DNA of 64,000 nucleotides from Trichormus variabilis 0441 (GCF_009856605.1 NZ_CP047243.1:62001-126000), one strand, 5' to 3'; positions 16,351 to 24,848 are shown, counted from the stretch's first letter. Numbers and translations are program-made. Notes: generated by a model not told the origin, from the sequence alone.

Positions 16351-17340
16351 ATGAATATTGAATGTATTTCTCTTAAAAACATCAAAATACAACAAAATGC
16401 AATACTACAAGAGATTTTATATTTAGCATCAGATTCTAATTTTGGTTTAAAACAAATACAACCACTACATCAAACTCTAATCACAAAAGCACTAGTAATT
16501 GAAAAAATATTTGCTCAACAAAAAGCAACGCCAGCATCTCTGACTTATCACTCTCGTAAAATATACTCGTGGATAAAGTTTTTGACAGATAAACATTATC
16601 TACAACTGCATCTGAAAAATACTGGTTATCTGTTAGAAACCGCTAAACATATTTTGAGTATACATGATCAAGAACCACGGCAATTAACGATTGCACTAAC
16701 TAATTTATCCGGGCTATATAAAAGTAAAATGTCTACTAGTGCAGCTAGTATCATGATTAGTGAAGGCTTTATAAATGCACCAAATGAAGTATTGCAAGCG
16801 TTAGTAGAATCTACTCTTCTTGGTAAGAGTAAAAATAATACCCAACTTATTCGCTCATTTGCTAGTACAGAAGAATACACTAATGTTTTATTAGAGCTTG
16901 ATTTAATTGCTGATGTAATGGCGGAAAATCCACAAGGTAAGTCTTATAATCTTGATGAGTTATTTGATAAAGTCAATTATGAATATTTTTCTGCCAGTCT
17001 TGCTAAACCACGTCTAGCATGGAGTCGAATTAATACTTACCGTAAATTAGGACATTATGAGTCAGCTAGAGATAGGGTAGTGATCAGCTTGACTCTTGAT
17101 GATACTAAAATACCTGAGTTTGTAGTTGAATTTATCTTATATCACGAATTGTTACATAAATATCATGGTACGCACTGGGTTCAGGGAAGAAGAATGGTTC
17201 ATACTAAAGAGTTTCGCGCCAGTGAACGCCAGTTTAAATTTTATAACGAAGCATTGGAATGGTTGAAAAAATCATCAAAACCTCCCATTCCTTTCACCGC
17301 TTATCCTGGCAAGGAAAGCGGTGAAAGGAATGGGAGGTGA
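16351..17340 (+). CDS. SprT-like zinc metallopeptidase
   Basis: 329 residues. The C-terminal ~130 match SprT-like proteases: NYEYFSASLAKPRLAWS, then the zinc site HELLH in FVVEFILYHELLHKYHG, then a downstream TKEF/SERQF helix. The N-terminal ~190 residues are helical with no clear family. SprT/Spartan relatives cut proteins crosslinked to DNA, which fits the divergent alkyl-DNA-binding neighbour, although the bacterial role is not settled. The last ~20 codons coincide with a 22-bp inverted repeat, so the original C-terminus may have been altered by an insertion. Confidence 0.75.
   Translation: MNIECISLKNIKIQQNAILQEILYLASDSNFGLKQIQPLHQTLITKALVIEKIFAQQKATPASLTYHSRKIYSWIKFLTDKHYLQLHLKNTGYLLETAKHILSIHDQEPRQLTIALTNLSGLYKSKMSTSAASIMISEGFINAPNEVLQALVESTLLGKSKNNTQLIRSFASTEEYTNVLLELDLIADVMAENPQGKSYNLDELFDKVNYEYFSASLAKPRLAWSRINTYRKLGHYESARDRVVISLTLDDTKIPEFVVEFILYHELLHKYHGTHWVQGRRMVHTKEFRASERQFKFYNEALEWLKKSSKPPIPFTAYPGKESGERNGR
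17281..17337. terminator. 22-bp perfect inverted repeat at the end of the SprT-like gene
   Basis: Arms 17281-17302 and 17316-17337 are exactly complementary over 22 bases (CCTCCCATTCCT... against ...AGGAATGGGAGG), with a 13-base loop. It lies within the last codons of the SprT-like gene and before the convergent iscB. It could end transcription, or be a hairpin left by a transposon. Confidence 0.5.
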
Positions 17341-17417
17341 ATTGAGAAACGTCCCATGAACCCATTTTTGTGTTAGCAAAAACAGTGAATGGGCAGCCCG
17401 TGCAATTCACAAATACC

Positions 17418-18701
17418 CTATATGCCATAAGCGTAACCATCCTTTTTATGAATAGTTTTACAGTATTTATGAGAGATACCTTGGATTAGTCCTTTTGCAG
17501 TTGATATATTAAAACTACCTGTGGCACGAGTAGCAATTCTACCAACATAAGTACCAACTTTTTTACCTTTAGTAACAACGGCTTTAACAATATCTCCAGT
17601 CTGAAATCCAAAATGGAATTTAGTTCTAGAGCAATGGCGAACAGGTAACCCATATTTATCGGTACGACATGATTGTCTTGTACCATGACCATTAGCGGTA
17701 ATTAATAATGGTTTGATACCTTTGATTTTAAGTATTGGTGTTGATGCACCAACGCAACAAGCGTCCAGCCAGTGGGATTTATTTAATGCCTGTTGAGTTC
17801 TATTGAATTTAGTTAGTCCGCCAGAACCAGTTTCTATTGGTAAGCCAGTAGATTTTAAAGCATATAATAATGCAAATCGAGTTGCATTAACTGCGGCTGC
17901 ATCTGCTAATGGCTTTTTAGTTAATGCCAAGATTTTCTCTAATCGAGGTTTATCTTTTTCAAGGTAATCTCTGATATCTTGATTACCTTTTCTCAGGTTA
18001 CATTTCTCACAACTTAGGGTAAGGTTTGTAATTGAGTTTGACCCGCCCTTACTTTTGGGGTGGATGTGTTCAATTTGTAGTGGAACATCTTTAATTCCAC
18101 AGTAAGCACATTCTCTATTCCATTTTTCAAGTAGGTACTGACGAGTTTCAAAGCCAGCTAACGTACCCTGTTGGTATTCTTTCCCTTGAATATCAGGACG
18201 GCGAATTAGCTGCATGTCAAACTTTACTAATTCCTGACTAATGGCTGTAATCGGTGCAACTTTTCGTAATTTACTAACCCAAGTTTTGATATTCTCAACC
18301 CTACTTTGTAAGCTTGGTGCTAACCATCCTTCGGGCTTAGTTCTATTGAGAAATCTAGGTTGACGATATCTAGTTTTTCTATTCCTTCTACTCCTACGTA
18401 ATTGCCTTCTAGATGTTATTGCATCCCGAATAGCAAAGCCTCTATGCTTTAATTCGGCAGCAAATACCACCTCATCATTAGCGTCGTTTATGATTGCTAT
18501 ACCTGTGGTTTTAGCTCCAGGGTCTAGCTTTAACCTGAGCGGAGATACATTAGTGTTAACATTTGACTCTTTCACAATAATTGTGAATGGAAACCGTTTA
18601 AATACTGCTGCTTTTCCACTCCTTAATAATTGTCTTGCCTGTGCTGGATGAATTGGATTTAATGGTCTTTTTTCCTTATTAATTACAAACACTTTGCACA
18701 T
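17418..18701 (-). CDS. iscB: IscB RNA-guided nuclease
   Basis: 427 residues with the full IscB plan: PLMP domain (1-45, MCKVFVINKEKRPLNPIHPA); RuvC-I with D60 (LKLDPGAKTTGIAI); Arg-rich bridge helix (~98-116); RuvC-II with E157 (ISQELVKF); HNH inserted at ~195-245 with CAYC, EHIHPKSKGG and CEKC; and RuvC-III HWLD (H310, D313). All catalytic residues are present, so it should be active. IscB, the ancestor of Cas9, is guided by an omega RNA encoded just upstream. No tnpA is adjacent, so movement would need a transposase in trans. A stem-forming stretch after the stop (CCCATTTTTG...GAATGGG, 17366-17393) may be the right end. Confidence 0.93.
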   Translation of the reverse strand: MCKVFVINKEKRPLNPIHPAQARQLLRSGKAAVFKRFPFTIIVKESNVNTNVSPLRLKLDPGAKTTGIAIINDANDEVVFAAELKHRGFAIRDAITSRRQLRRSRRNRKTRYRQPRFLNRTKPEGWLAPSLQSRVENIKTWVSKLRKVAPITAISQELVKFDMQLIRRPDIQGKEYQQGTLAGFETRQYLLEKWNRECAYCGIKDVPLQIEHIHPKSKGGSNSITNLTLSCEKCNLRKGNQDIRDYLEKDKPRLEKILALTKKPLADAAAVNATRFALLYALKSTGLPIETGSGGLTKFNRTQQALNKSHWLDACCVGASTPILKIKGIKPLLITANGHGTRQSCRTDKYGLPVRHCSRTKFHFGFQTGDIVKAVVTKGKKVGTYVGRIATRATGSFNISTAKGLIQGISHKYCKTIHKKDGYAYGI

Positions 18702-18715
18702 AATGCGCCTCCAAT

Positions 18716-18965
18716 TTCTTGGGTAATGTTAGCCTGGACAATGATTTAAAGGCTTTTTATGTCAACAGCACTGGCTTAACCCATTAGACCTGTTTAACTG
18801 TTGACCCTAGAGCTACAAACTGGCTACGCATTTGCAGGTAGGATGACCTAAAAATCGTAGTGATTTAACACTTAGTCGGGTAAACTTTGGGCTTTAAAAG
18901 CCCCCACCATATTGCTCTTAGCAATAATTGGTGGTGGGTTGTTTACCTGGATGAACTTCGCACTA
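18716..18965 (-). ncRNA. Predicted omega RNA of IscB
   Basis: The 250 bases upstream of iscB carry no ORF and are dense in hairpins on the minus strand: an arm CCACCACCAATTATTGCT pairing with AGCAATATGGTGG (18907-18940 region), then GGGCTTTTAAAGCCC (18890-18904), and further stems near 18790-18850. This is the usual place and character of the IscB omega RNA scaffold. The guide should be the 16 or so bases 5' of the scaffold, around 18955-18985, which lie next to the GFA gene end. Exact ends are not resolved. Confidence 0.65.
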
Positions 18966-18984
18966 TAAAAGTAATCGAAGAGTC

Positions 18985-19410
18985 TTAATTTTCTGATGTC
19001 GGTGTAAACTGTGCAAACAACTCTGCTCCTGTCAGGTTCCTAGTTTCATTAGCAAAAGAGTAATATTCGGGCTTTTCGTCGATAAAAACCTGATGTTCAA
19101 AAATTAGACCTTCTGTGTTATCGAAGAGTCCAGCAGGTATGAAGTATTGATTATTTTGTTTCAATCTGTAAAATAGATGGCTGCCACACTTCTGACAGAA
19201 TCCACGTTCCGCCCATTCGGAAGATTGATAAACGCCGATATTTTCTGTACCCTCAAAACTAACATTACTGCCACACTCAATGGCGAACATTGCTCCTCCA
19301 CCCCACTTTCTACACATACCACCATGACAAGCTCCCACGATATTACTCATATTTGTTGTGGATATGTTTACCGCTTTACATAGACAACTACCTTTGACAA
19401 CATTAGACAT
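18985..19410 (-). CDS. GFA-family zinc enzyme (CENP-V/glutathione-dependent formaldehyde-activating type)
   Basis: 141 residues from the ATG at 19410, preceded by AGGGG at good spacing; the frame is open to 19440. Zinc ligands typical of the Mss4-like GFA fold are visible: GSCLCKAV near the N-terminus, GACHGGMCRKWGGG, and FCQKCGSHLFYR. Family members bind or act on thiol adducts such as S-hydroxymethylglutathione, but most are uncharacterised. The end of the gene abuts the predicted IscB left end. Confidence 0.85.
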   Translation of the reverse strand: MSNVVKGSCLCKAVNISTTNMSNIVGACHGGMCRKWGGGAMFAIECGSNVSFEGTENIGVYQSSEWAERGFCQKCGSHLFYRLKQNNQYFIPAGLFDNTEGLIFEHQVFIDEKPEYYSFANETRNLTGAELFAQFTPTSEN

Positions 19411-19441
19411 ATTCTTTGCCCCTATAGCTTGAATCATCATT

Positions 19442-19530
19442 ATTCGATTGTAGCAAGTGCCTTGTTAAGTTAAGTGAACTATGGTGATCGCCTTCTTATG
19501 ATCGCCATAGTTCACTTCACAGTGTTTGAA
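19442..19530. repeat. Dispersed hairpin repeat, copy 1
   Basis: This ~90-bp segment (ATTCGATTGTAGCAAGTGCC... to ...GTTTGAA) recurs at 54909-55000 with few changes. It contains AGTGAACTATGG-TGATCGCC, which folds back on GATCGCCATAGTTCACT around TTCTTAT. Both copies sit directly upstream of a minus-strand gene start. It is probably a non-autonomous palindromic element. Confidence 0.7.
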
Positions 19531-19796
19531 TGATATGGAATGGAAAATTCTGGCTCGCAATCTTATTGAGCCACTGCGTTGTGGAGGTTTCCTCCCTTGT
19601 AGCAAGTGGCGTTGAGACTAAGGATTTAACAATAAAGGAGCCAATGATTTCAAAACTCTAAGCTCTGTGTATAAAGAATTTCAAAGCAGGAATGTACAAA
19701 TCTTTTGGTTAAGCTAATGTAAAAATAAAATAGCAGAATCAACAATTCAAACATCCAATTGATGGGCGTAATTACAAGTAATTAAAGAAGGTGACT

Positions 19797-19988
19797 ATGA
19801 CCAAACAATACATGGATTATTTAGAGTCAGTTGTTGACCAATTAACATTGGCAGCAGTTTTAGAGATGTTAGAACGAATTTGTCATAAAAAAGCCGAAAA
19901 TTTGAGAACTCACTGGCAAGATGAAAATTCTGCCAAGCTTTGGGACAAAGCTGCCAGACAGATAGAACAGATAAATATTGATGTTTAA
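19797..19988 (+). CDS. Small helical hypothetical protein
   Basis: 63 residues from the ATG at 19797, preceded by AAAGAAG; a GTG two codons earlier is possible. Entirely helical (YLESVVDQLTLAAVLEMLERICHKKAENLRTHW), with an invariant-looking C-terminal WDKAARQIEQ. It resembles the short, widely conserved cyanobacterial hypotheticals, but no function can be given. It stands alone between a dispersed repeat and an IS remnant. Confidence 0.5.
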   Translation: MTKQYMDYLESVVDQLTLAAVLEMLERICHKKAENLRTHWQDENSAKLWDKAARQIEQINIDV

Positions 19989-20001
19989 TTCAGAAATATT
20001 G

Positions 20002-20260
20002 GGCGTTGTTGCGTGAATAAGCAAAATGGTAAATTTTACCTATCGCCGATGTTCGCTCGCCGCAAGCGCCCTGCATATGAAGACGAAAGCCTAGTACAAA
20101 GTTAAAAATTGGAACGCTTATGATGCTGCCCTCAAGCAACTAGGCAGTATAACTTTCGCTTGTGAATGAAGAGACCATCGAGCAGTGGCGCAATCAGCAA
20201 AAAACAGGGAAAAAGGTGGCAATCAAAGTAAGCTCCAAACCATTCTGGCTGGAATTGGAA
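20002..20260 (+). pseudogene. IS5-like transposase remnant with IS end
   Basis: It begins with the IS end GGGCGTTGTTGCGTG. From about 20104 it encodes LKNW-like text, WNAYDAALKQLGSITF, then after a frameshift VNEETIEQWRNQQKTGKK. This is the N-terminal pattern of IS5-family transposases (K-NW-YN-AL--RGSLT-W then EE-I--W). The rest of the transposase, including the DDE residues, is missing. The first 140 bases are the inverted partner of 15412-15544. Confidence 0.65.
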
Positions 20261-20389
20261 GTAGCTTAACGTTCTTTCATCACTCTGGATAGATAAAAAT
20301 AATTGTGCCTCAAATTTATCCAGAGTCGAATGTAATGTAAGCACAAAATTCATTGATGATATTTCGTTAAGATTGTCAACACAATACCA

Positions 20390-20917
20390 ATGGCAAGTAA
20401 TTTAGAACAAGTAAGTTTAGAGTCTAAAAGACTGATTCTACAAGTGATTTCCTGGGAATATACAGAAAATGTATTTCGAGAATTTACCAGGGAAATTACC
20501 ACCTTTATGTATCCAAAGCCAGCATCTAGTCTTAGTGAAACTGAAAAGATAATCAGAGATATGATTATACAACGAGAAAATCACACTGACCTAGTATTAG
20601 TAATTCTTAAGAAAGATAATTTAGAATTTTTAGGAATTTGCGAGGTTGGTGCTATAGATACTCATACACCGGAGTTAGGAATTTGGCTTAAGAAATCCGC
20701 TCATAGTCATGGTTTTGGTAGAGAGGCAATTGATATACTAAAAAACTGGGTAGATAAAAATTTGGAATACAATTATCTTTCCTACTCTGTTGATAAAAGA
20801 AATATCCCCAGTCGGAAAATAGCAGAAAGTATTGGCGGCAAAGTAGTTCGGGAGTTTCAACAGATTAACAAGAGCGGTAATCTTCTTGATGAGGTTGAAT
20901 ACAGGATTTATAAATAA
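20390..20917 (+). CDS. GNAT-family acetyltransferase (RimJ/RimL-like)
   Basis: 175 residues. The N-terminal ESKRLILQVISWEYTENVFREF is the R-L-L-R start of RimJ/RimL-like enzymes. Motif A is LGIWLKKSAHSHGFGREAIDILKNW (about residues 103-127, core HGFGREA), and motif B is YLSYSVDKRNIPSRKIAESIGGK. It acetylates an amine, probably a small molecule or protein N-terminus; the substrate is unknown. It is AT-rich, like the surrounding accessory genes. Confidence 0.85.
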   Translation: MASNLEQVSLESKRLILQVISWEYTENVFREFTREITTFMYPKPASSLSETEKIIRDMIIQRENHTDLVLVILKKDNLEFLGICEVGAIDTHTPELGIWLKKSAHSHGFGREAIDILKNWVDKNLEYNYLSYSVDKRNIPSRKIAESIGGKVVREFQQINKSGNLLDEVEYRIYK

Positions 20918-20998
20918 ACGGCATCTCCGGCTAAATACGCAAAAAATACTTTTAGAATTGTTAAAATTATCGTATCTCTCCAAGCCCAGTAAATACTT

Positions 20999-21029
20999 CC
21001 CCGCTAACCCTTGCGGGTGTAGCGAGGGG
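20999..21029. repeat. Orphan IS200/IS605-type end hairpin
   Basis: CCCCGCTA-ACCC, loop TTGC, GGGT-G-TAGCG-A-GGGG. The design (stem interrupted by an unpaired G after the inner stem, TTGC loop) is the same as the end hairpin of the IS605 element at 58767-58793. No transposase is near, so this is a non-autonomous or leftover end. Confidence 0.5.
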
Positions 21030-21061
21030 ATGATGTCAAAAATTATGGTTGGGATGCTGAA

Positions 21062-21511
21062 TTAGACTTCTTCTTTGCTGCCAAACAAGACTTTAATTCG
21101 TTGTTCAATCTCTTCGGATGAAACATCCTCTTGATGAGTCGCAATCCACCAATAATTTCCGTTTGGGTCTTTCACAGCCGCATGGCGATCACCCCAAAAT
21201 TCATCATTTGGCTGCATCATTGAGATAGCACCCGCTTTGAGAGCATTGTCATAAGTTGTGTCAGTATTCTCCACATAGAGGTAAATGGAGCTTGGCATTG
21301 GCTTAAATTCACACCTTGCTTCACTCACCATTATTACTGAGTCGCCAATTTTGACTTCAGCATTCATGATGCTGCCTTCTGGATGTAAAGTACGACGAAT
21401 TTCCTTGGCTGCAAAACCCTGTTTGAGAAACTCGATTAAGGTTGCTGCGCCTTCGACAAAAAGATACGGTGTAACAGTATGATAACCGGATGGAATAGGT
21501 TTAACTGCCAT
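21062..21511 (-). CDS. VOC-superfamily protein (PhnB/glyoxalase-like)
   Basis: 149 residues from MAVKPIPSGYHTVTPYLFVEG, the usual family start; the frame extends nine codons further to 21538. It shows the paired beta-alpha-beta-beta-beta pattern, with AATLIEFLKQGFAAKEIRR, HPEGSIMNAEVKIGDSVIMVSE and, in the second half, DRHAAVKDPNGNYWWIATHQED. The last part (D-x-G/DPNGN-W-IATH) is typical of PhnB-like VOC proteins annotated as glyoxalase or bleomycin-resistance relatives. The substrate is unknown. Confidence 0.88.
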   Translation of the reverse strand: MAVKPIPSGYHTVTPYLFVEGAATLIEFLKQGFAAKEIRRTLHPEGSIMNAEVKIGDSVIMVSEARCEFKPMPSSIYLYVENTDTTYDNALKAGAISMMQPNDEFWGDRHAAVKDPNGNYWWIATHQEDVSSEEIEQRIKVLFGSKEEV

Positions 21512-21599
21512 AATTGTTGCAGAGATAAAATAGTACAAATGTATTGTATTTCAGGCTAACTACATTTTCTGCAATCTTAAAACTCTGTATCAATTACCC

Positions 21600-21672
21600 T
21601 AGACATCTCCGAAAAAGAAGCTGAAACCTTTATCTTGTCTTGGTGAAAACCTAATTTCTGGGGATGTCTCCT
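21600..21672. repeat. Short inverted-repeat element next to ilvD
   Basis: AGACATCTCC at 21601 and GGGGATGTCT near 21660-21669 are inverted with one mismatch, about 50 bases apart, just after the ilvD stop. It looks like a small decayed IS-derived element, and could also form a long-loop terminator. Support is weak. Confidence 0.3.
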
Positions 21673-21677
21673 ATATA

Positions 21678-23366
21678 TCAATTAAACAAATCCAAATCTG
21701 TCACAGCCCCAAGACTGCTAGAAGATACCAATTTGGCATATTTCGCCAACACGCCTTTAGTGTAACGTGGTACAGGAGGTTGCCAATTAGCATGACGACG
21801 AGCTAATTCATGATCAGATATGTTCAACTGCAAGAGACGTGCAGGTGCATCAATGGTAATACTATCGCCTTCTTCTACAAGAGCGATTGCACCACCCACG
21901 GCTGCTTCTGGAGCAACATGACCAACTACCATACCGTAAGTACCGCCAGAAAAGCGCCCATCGGTAATTAATCCCACCGCATCACCCAAGCCAGCACCAA
22001 TAATTGCCGAAGTGGGAGCCAACATTTCTCGCATTCCAGGGCCACCCTTGGGCCCTTCGTAGCGGATAACCAAAATATCACCAGCTTGAATTTTCCCCGC
22101 CAAAATTGCATCTAAAGAAGCTTCTTCCGACTCAAACACCCTTGCAGTTCCGGTAATTACTGGTTTTTTCACGCCAGTAATTTTAGCGACAGCACCTTCT
22201 GTTGCCAGATTACCTCTGAGGATGGCTAAGTGTCCTTGGGGATACATCGGGTTATTCCAAGTCCGAATTACATCTTGATTAACAGATGGTTCTTCGGGTA
22301 TGTCTGCTAATATCTCTGCAATTGTTTGACCAGTGATGGTCAGGCAATCACCATGTAACAAGTCATGCACGAGTAGCATCTTCATGACTTGGGGAATGCC
22401 ACCAGCTTCGTGCAAATCGGTAGCGACATACTTACCACTAGGTTTTAAATCACACAAAACGGGAACACGAGCGCGGATAGTTTCAAAGTCATCCAGAGTT
22501 AACTCTACATTAGCAGCGTGGGCGATCGCTAAAAAATGCAACACTGCATTGGTCGAACCACCCACCGCCATAATCACAGAGATGGCATTCTCTATAGATT
22601 TGCAGGTGATAATTTGGCTGGGTAAGATTTGTTTACGAATGGCTTCGACTAATACAAATGCTGATTTTTCCGTGCTGTCGGCTTTTTCGGCATCTTCGGC
22701 TGCCATTGTCGAAGAATAAGGTAAACTCATCCCCAGTGCTTCAAATGCTCCCGACATGGTGTTAGCCGTGAACATTCCCCCGCAGGAACCTGCACCAGGA
22801 CAAGCATGACTTTCGACTTCTAATAATTCCTTGTCGTCAATTTTTCCAGCACTGTATTGACCAACAGCTTCAAAAGAACTGACAACAGTTAAATCGCGTC
22901 CGTTATAGTGACCAGGTTTAATTGTGCCACCGTAAACGAATATTGCAGGGATATTCATCCGCGCGATCGCTAGCATTGCTCCTGGCATATTTTTATCACA
23001 ACCGCCAATGGCTAGTACACCATCCATACTTTGTCCAGTACAGGCGGTTTCAATGGAATCAGCAATGACTTCCCGCGACACTAGGGAATATTTCATCCCT
23101 TCAGTTCCCATCGAAATGCCGTCGCTGATGGTAATTGTGCCAAACATTTGTGGCATTGCTCCGGCAGACTTTATGCCAACTTCTGCTCTGAGCGCCAGTT
23201 GATTTATCCCCATATTGCAGGGCGTGATAGTGCTGTAACCATTGGCTATACCCACAATGGCTTTATTAAAATCTTCATCTTTAAAACCAACTGCACGCAG
23301 CATAGCTCGATTAGGCGATCGCTGCACCCCTTGGGTCACAATTTGGCTTCTTAAATTCTCCGACAT
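21678..23366 (-). CDS. ilvD: Dihydroxy-acid dehydratase
   Basis: 562 residues, full family length. IlvD removes water from 2,3-dihydroxy-3-methylbutanoate or -pentanoate, the penultimate common step of valine and isoleucine synthesis. Iron-sulfur and active-site cysteines are in [21 protein letters not shown] and [19 protein letters not shown]; the C-terminal [11 protein letters not shown] block is present. GAGGATG lies upstream of the ATG at 23366. The Tn7-like element begins 24 bp from the start codon, so the native upstream promoter now lies beyond 29890 and expression would need a promoter inside the element's left end. Confidence 0.97.
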   Translation of the reverse strand: MSENLRSQIVTQGVQRSPNRAMLRAVGFKDEDFNKAIVGIANGYSTITPCNMGINQLALRAEVGIKSAGAMPQMFGTITISDGISMGTEGMKYSLVSREVIADSIETACTGQSMDGVLAIGGCDKNMPGAMLAIARMNIPAIFVYGGTIKPGHYNGRDLTVVSSFEAVGQYSAGKIDDKELLEVESHACPGAGSCGGMFTANTMSGAFEALGMSLPYSSTMAAEDAEKADSTEKSAFVLVEAIRKQILPSQIITCKSIENAISVIMAVGGSTNAVLHFLAIAHAANVELTLDDFETIRARVPVLCDLKPSGKYVATDLHEAGGIPQVMKMLLVHDLLHGDCLTITGQTIAEILADIPEEPSVNQDVIRTWNNPMYPQGHLAILRGNLATEGAVAKITGVKKPVITGTARVFESEEASLDAILAGKIQAGDILVIRYEGPKGGPGMREMLAPTSAIIGAGLGDAVGLITDGRFSGGTYGMVVGHVAPEAAVGGAIALVEEGDSITIDAPARLLQLNISDHELARRHANWQPPVPRYTKGVLAKYAKLVSSSSLGAVTDLDLFN

Positions 23367-23389
23367 CGTTACATCATCCTCTGACTTGC

Positions 23390-23470
23390 TGTGATTTGAA
23401 TCATAAAATAAACTTTTAGCTTATGATATGCTTCAAAAAGCATTAACCATTTTATACTTCAAAAATCAGT
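23390..23470. repeat. Left end and candidate TnsB-binding sites
   Basis: The terminal TGTGATTTGAATCATAA is followed inward by TATGCTTCAAAAAG (about 23427) and TTATACTTCAAAAAT (about 23452), which match the right-end repeat core (TATGaTTCAAAg) in the opposite orientation. The different arrangement from the right end would give the element polarity. Confidence 0.65.
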
Positions 23471-23567
23471 TTCAAAGTAGAAAAACAACTTCTTTGGCGT
23501 AATATCCCATATTCCGCAGGTACGCTTGTAAATACGGGTAGATATAGCGTAGGCTGATACTAGTGAC

Positions 23568-23586
23568 AAACTAAACGGTTTAGTTT
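23568..23586. promoter_or_regulatory. 19-bp palindrome inside the left end
   Basis: AAACTAAAC-G-GTTTAGTTT has perfect 9-bp arms around one base. It lies between the left end and the first cargo gene and is likely a protein-binding site. Confidence 0.5.
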
Positions 23587-23610
23587 CAAATCCAGGGAAA
23601 ATTAAAAATT

Positions 23611-23681
23611 GTTAACAGGTTGATCCCAAAAGATGTTAACAAGTTTATATTTTAGCGAGTGTAAGCTGTTAACAAGTTTAT
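23611..23681 (+). promoter_or_regulatory. Three GTTAACAAGTTTAT repeats, likely operator of the next gene
   Basis: GTTAACAGGTTGAT (23611), GTTAACAAGTTTAT (23635) and GTTAACAAGTTTAT (23668) are direct repeats, 24 and 33 bp apart. The last runs into the ATG at 23680. Binding there would block expression, suggesting autoregulation by the 211-residue protein. Confidence 0.6.
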
Positions 23682-24315
23682 GACTGACCCAATAGCCAAA
23701 GGTGGGCGAGGCCACAAAGCCCCCTACGAAACTACCCACGTCAGGATTGCTCTTGGGATCAAACCTGTTGTAGAAAGGCTTAGTGCCGTTTACCGTCAAA
23801 AATTTTTTGGCAATACAAACCCAGACAGCAATGGAGCAACTGAACTAATAGAACGAGTGGAAGCTGCGTTATCACCAGTTGTACCGACCGTTGAGAATTA
23901 TCAACAAGTTTGCGTTCGCTACTTGGCATCGTTGCAGCTAGAGGAGCAAGCACCTGAATACAAAAAAGCAAAACAGCATATTGAGGCATTTATTCAAGAG
24001 TTAAAAATGGCGAGATTGCCACTGACTCCATCTTTGGAGAAGATGAATGTTGAAGCATTGCAACTATTGCGTCAAGAATTTAAAAATAATTGGTTGAGTT
24101 TCTTTGAAGCAATCTCAATCGAACCTGGGTATTTTCAGACCTTTGAAGAATTATTACAAGCTTTAGAACGAGAAATGGCTGTACCGTATGGGGATTTAGA
24201 ATCTTATGAAAAAGATTTTCTTCGTGGTTGGGATGAGGTTTATAGCAAAGCGTGTGCTGAGGCTGACCGACGAAAACACGGGGCAAGTTCTAACTTCAAC
24301 TGGTTTGAGCAGTAG
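23680..24315 (+). CDS. Element-encoded putative ribbon-helix-helix DNA-binding protein
   Basis: 211 residues. The N-terminus (KGGRGHKAPYETTHVRIALGIKPVVERLSAVYRQKF) is a motif shared by many cyanobacterial proteins: a basic patch, a short strand THVRI, then two helices, as in ribbon-helix-helix proteins. Residues ~60-205 are helical with no known family; no zinc motif of TniQ/TnsD is present. Three direct repeats overlap the start codon, so it may repress itself. As the first gene at the left end of a TniQ-less Tn7-like element, it is a candidate regulator or target-site selector, which is inference. Confidence 0.55.
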   Translation: MTDPIAKGGRGHKAPYETTHVRIALGIKPVVERLSAVYRQKFFGNTNPDSNGATELIERVEAALSPVVPTVENYQQVCVRYLASLQLEEQAPEYKKAKQHIEAFIQELKMARLPLTPSLEKMNVEALQLLRQEFKNNWLSFFEAISIEPGYFQTFEELLQALEREMAVPYGDLESYEKDFLRGWDEVYSKACAEADRRKHGASSNFNWFEQ

Positions 24316-24340
24316 TAGGTGTTCAACAAAAGGGACAAAC

Positions 24341-24709
24341 ATGGTAAATCTAGAACTTAATGATGAACAATTAAACATAATTTCAAAAGCTTGCGAACTT
24401 CTATCTCGAATTTACATGGGACAACTTGAAGAAGTAGCTTTGTTATTTTCTGAGTTGCCAGATGAGCAATATCAAGAATTAGTTGATACCTTAAAATCAC
24501 TCAAGTCTATTATCAAAGTTACATCAAAACAATCAAACTCTGGAATCAGAGATGAAAATATCCCAGAAGTAGCTCGTCACGCTTACGATATTCATCAAGT
24601 AATCCGCTATTATTTAGCTCGGAAACACTTTCCCCAAGGTGGTGCTGCTGTTCATTTTGATTCGCCTAATGCTTACGGAAGTCTGTCTCTACCAACAATT
24701 AGTGAATAA
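24341..24709 (+). CDS. Hypothetical protein, cargo of the Tn7-like element
   Basis: 122 residues from the ATG at 24341, preceded by AAAGGGA; the open frame from 24206 overlaps the upstream gene in a different frame and is not needed. The N-terminal part is helical (LNDEQLNIISKACELLSRIYMGQLEEVALLFSEL), and a conserved-looking VARHAYDIHQVIRYYLARKHFPQGG follows. It resembles small cyanobacterial hypotheticals with no assigned role. It lies 25 bp after the 211-residue gene in the same direction, so they are probably co-transcribed. Confidence 0.55.
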   Translation: MVNLELNDEQLNIISKACELLSRIYMGQLEEVALLFSELPDEQYQELVDTLKSLKSIIKVTSKQSNSGIRDENIPEVARHAYDIHQVIRYYLARKHFPQGGAAVHFDSPNAYGSLSLPTISE

Positions 24710-24848
24710 TTTTTTCAAATCAAATTGGTATTAATTTTTGACTGAGTTTAGTTGTTTTATTCAATAAAATATTGCTAAATATGAAAGATTTTTTAATAAA
24801 CTTTAGTAAGTAACATTTTAACTCTACTTTCCTTTTTAGACGTAATCT

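Noticed and set aside
22333..23354. Plus-strand frames opposite ilvD
   Set aside because: Antisense shadows of a strongly conserved gene.
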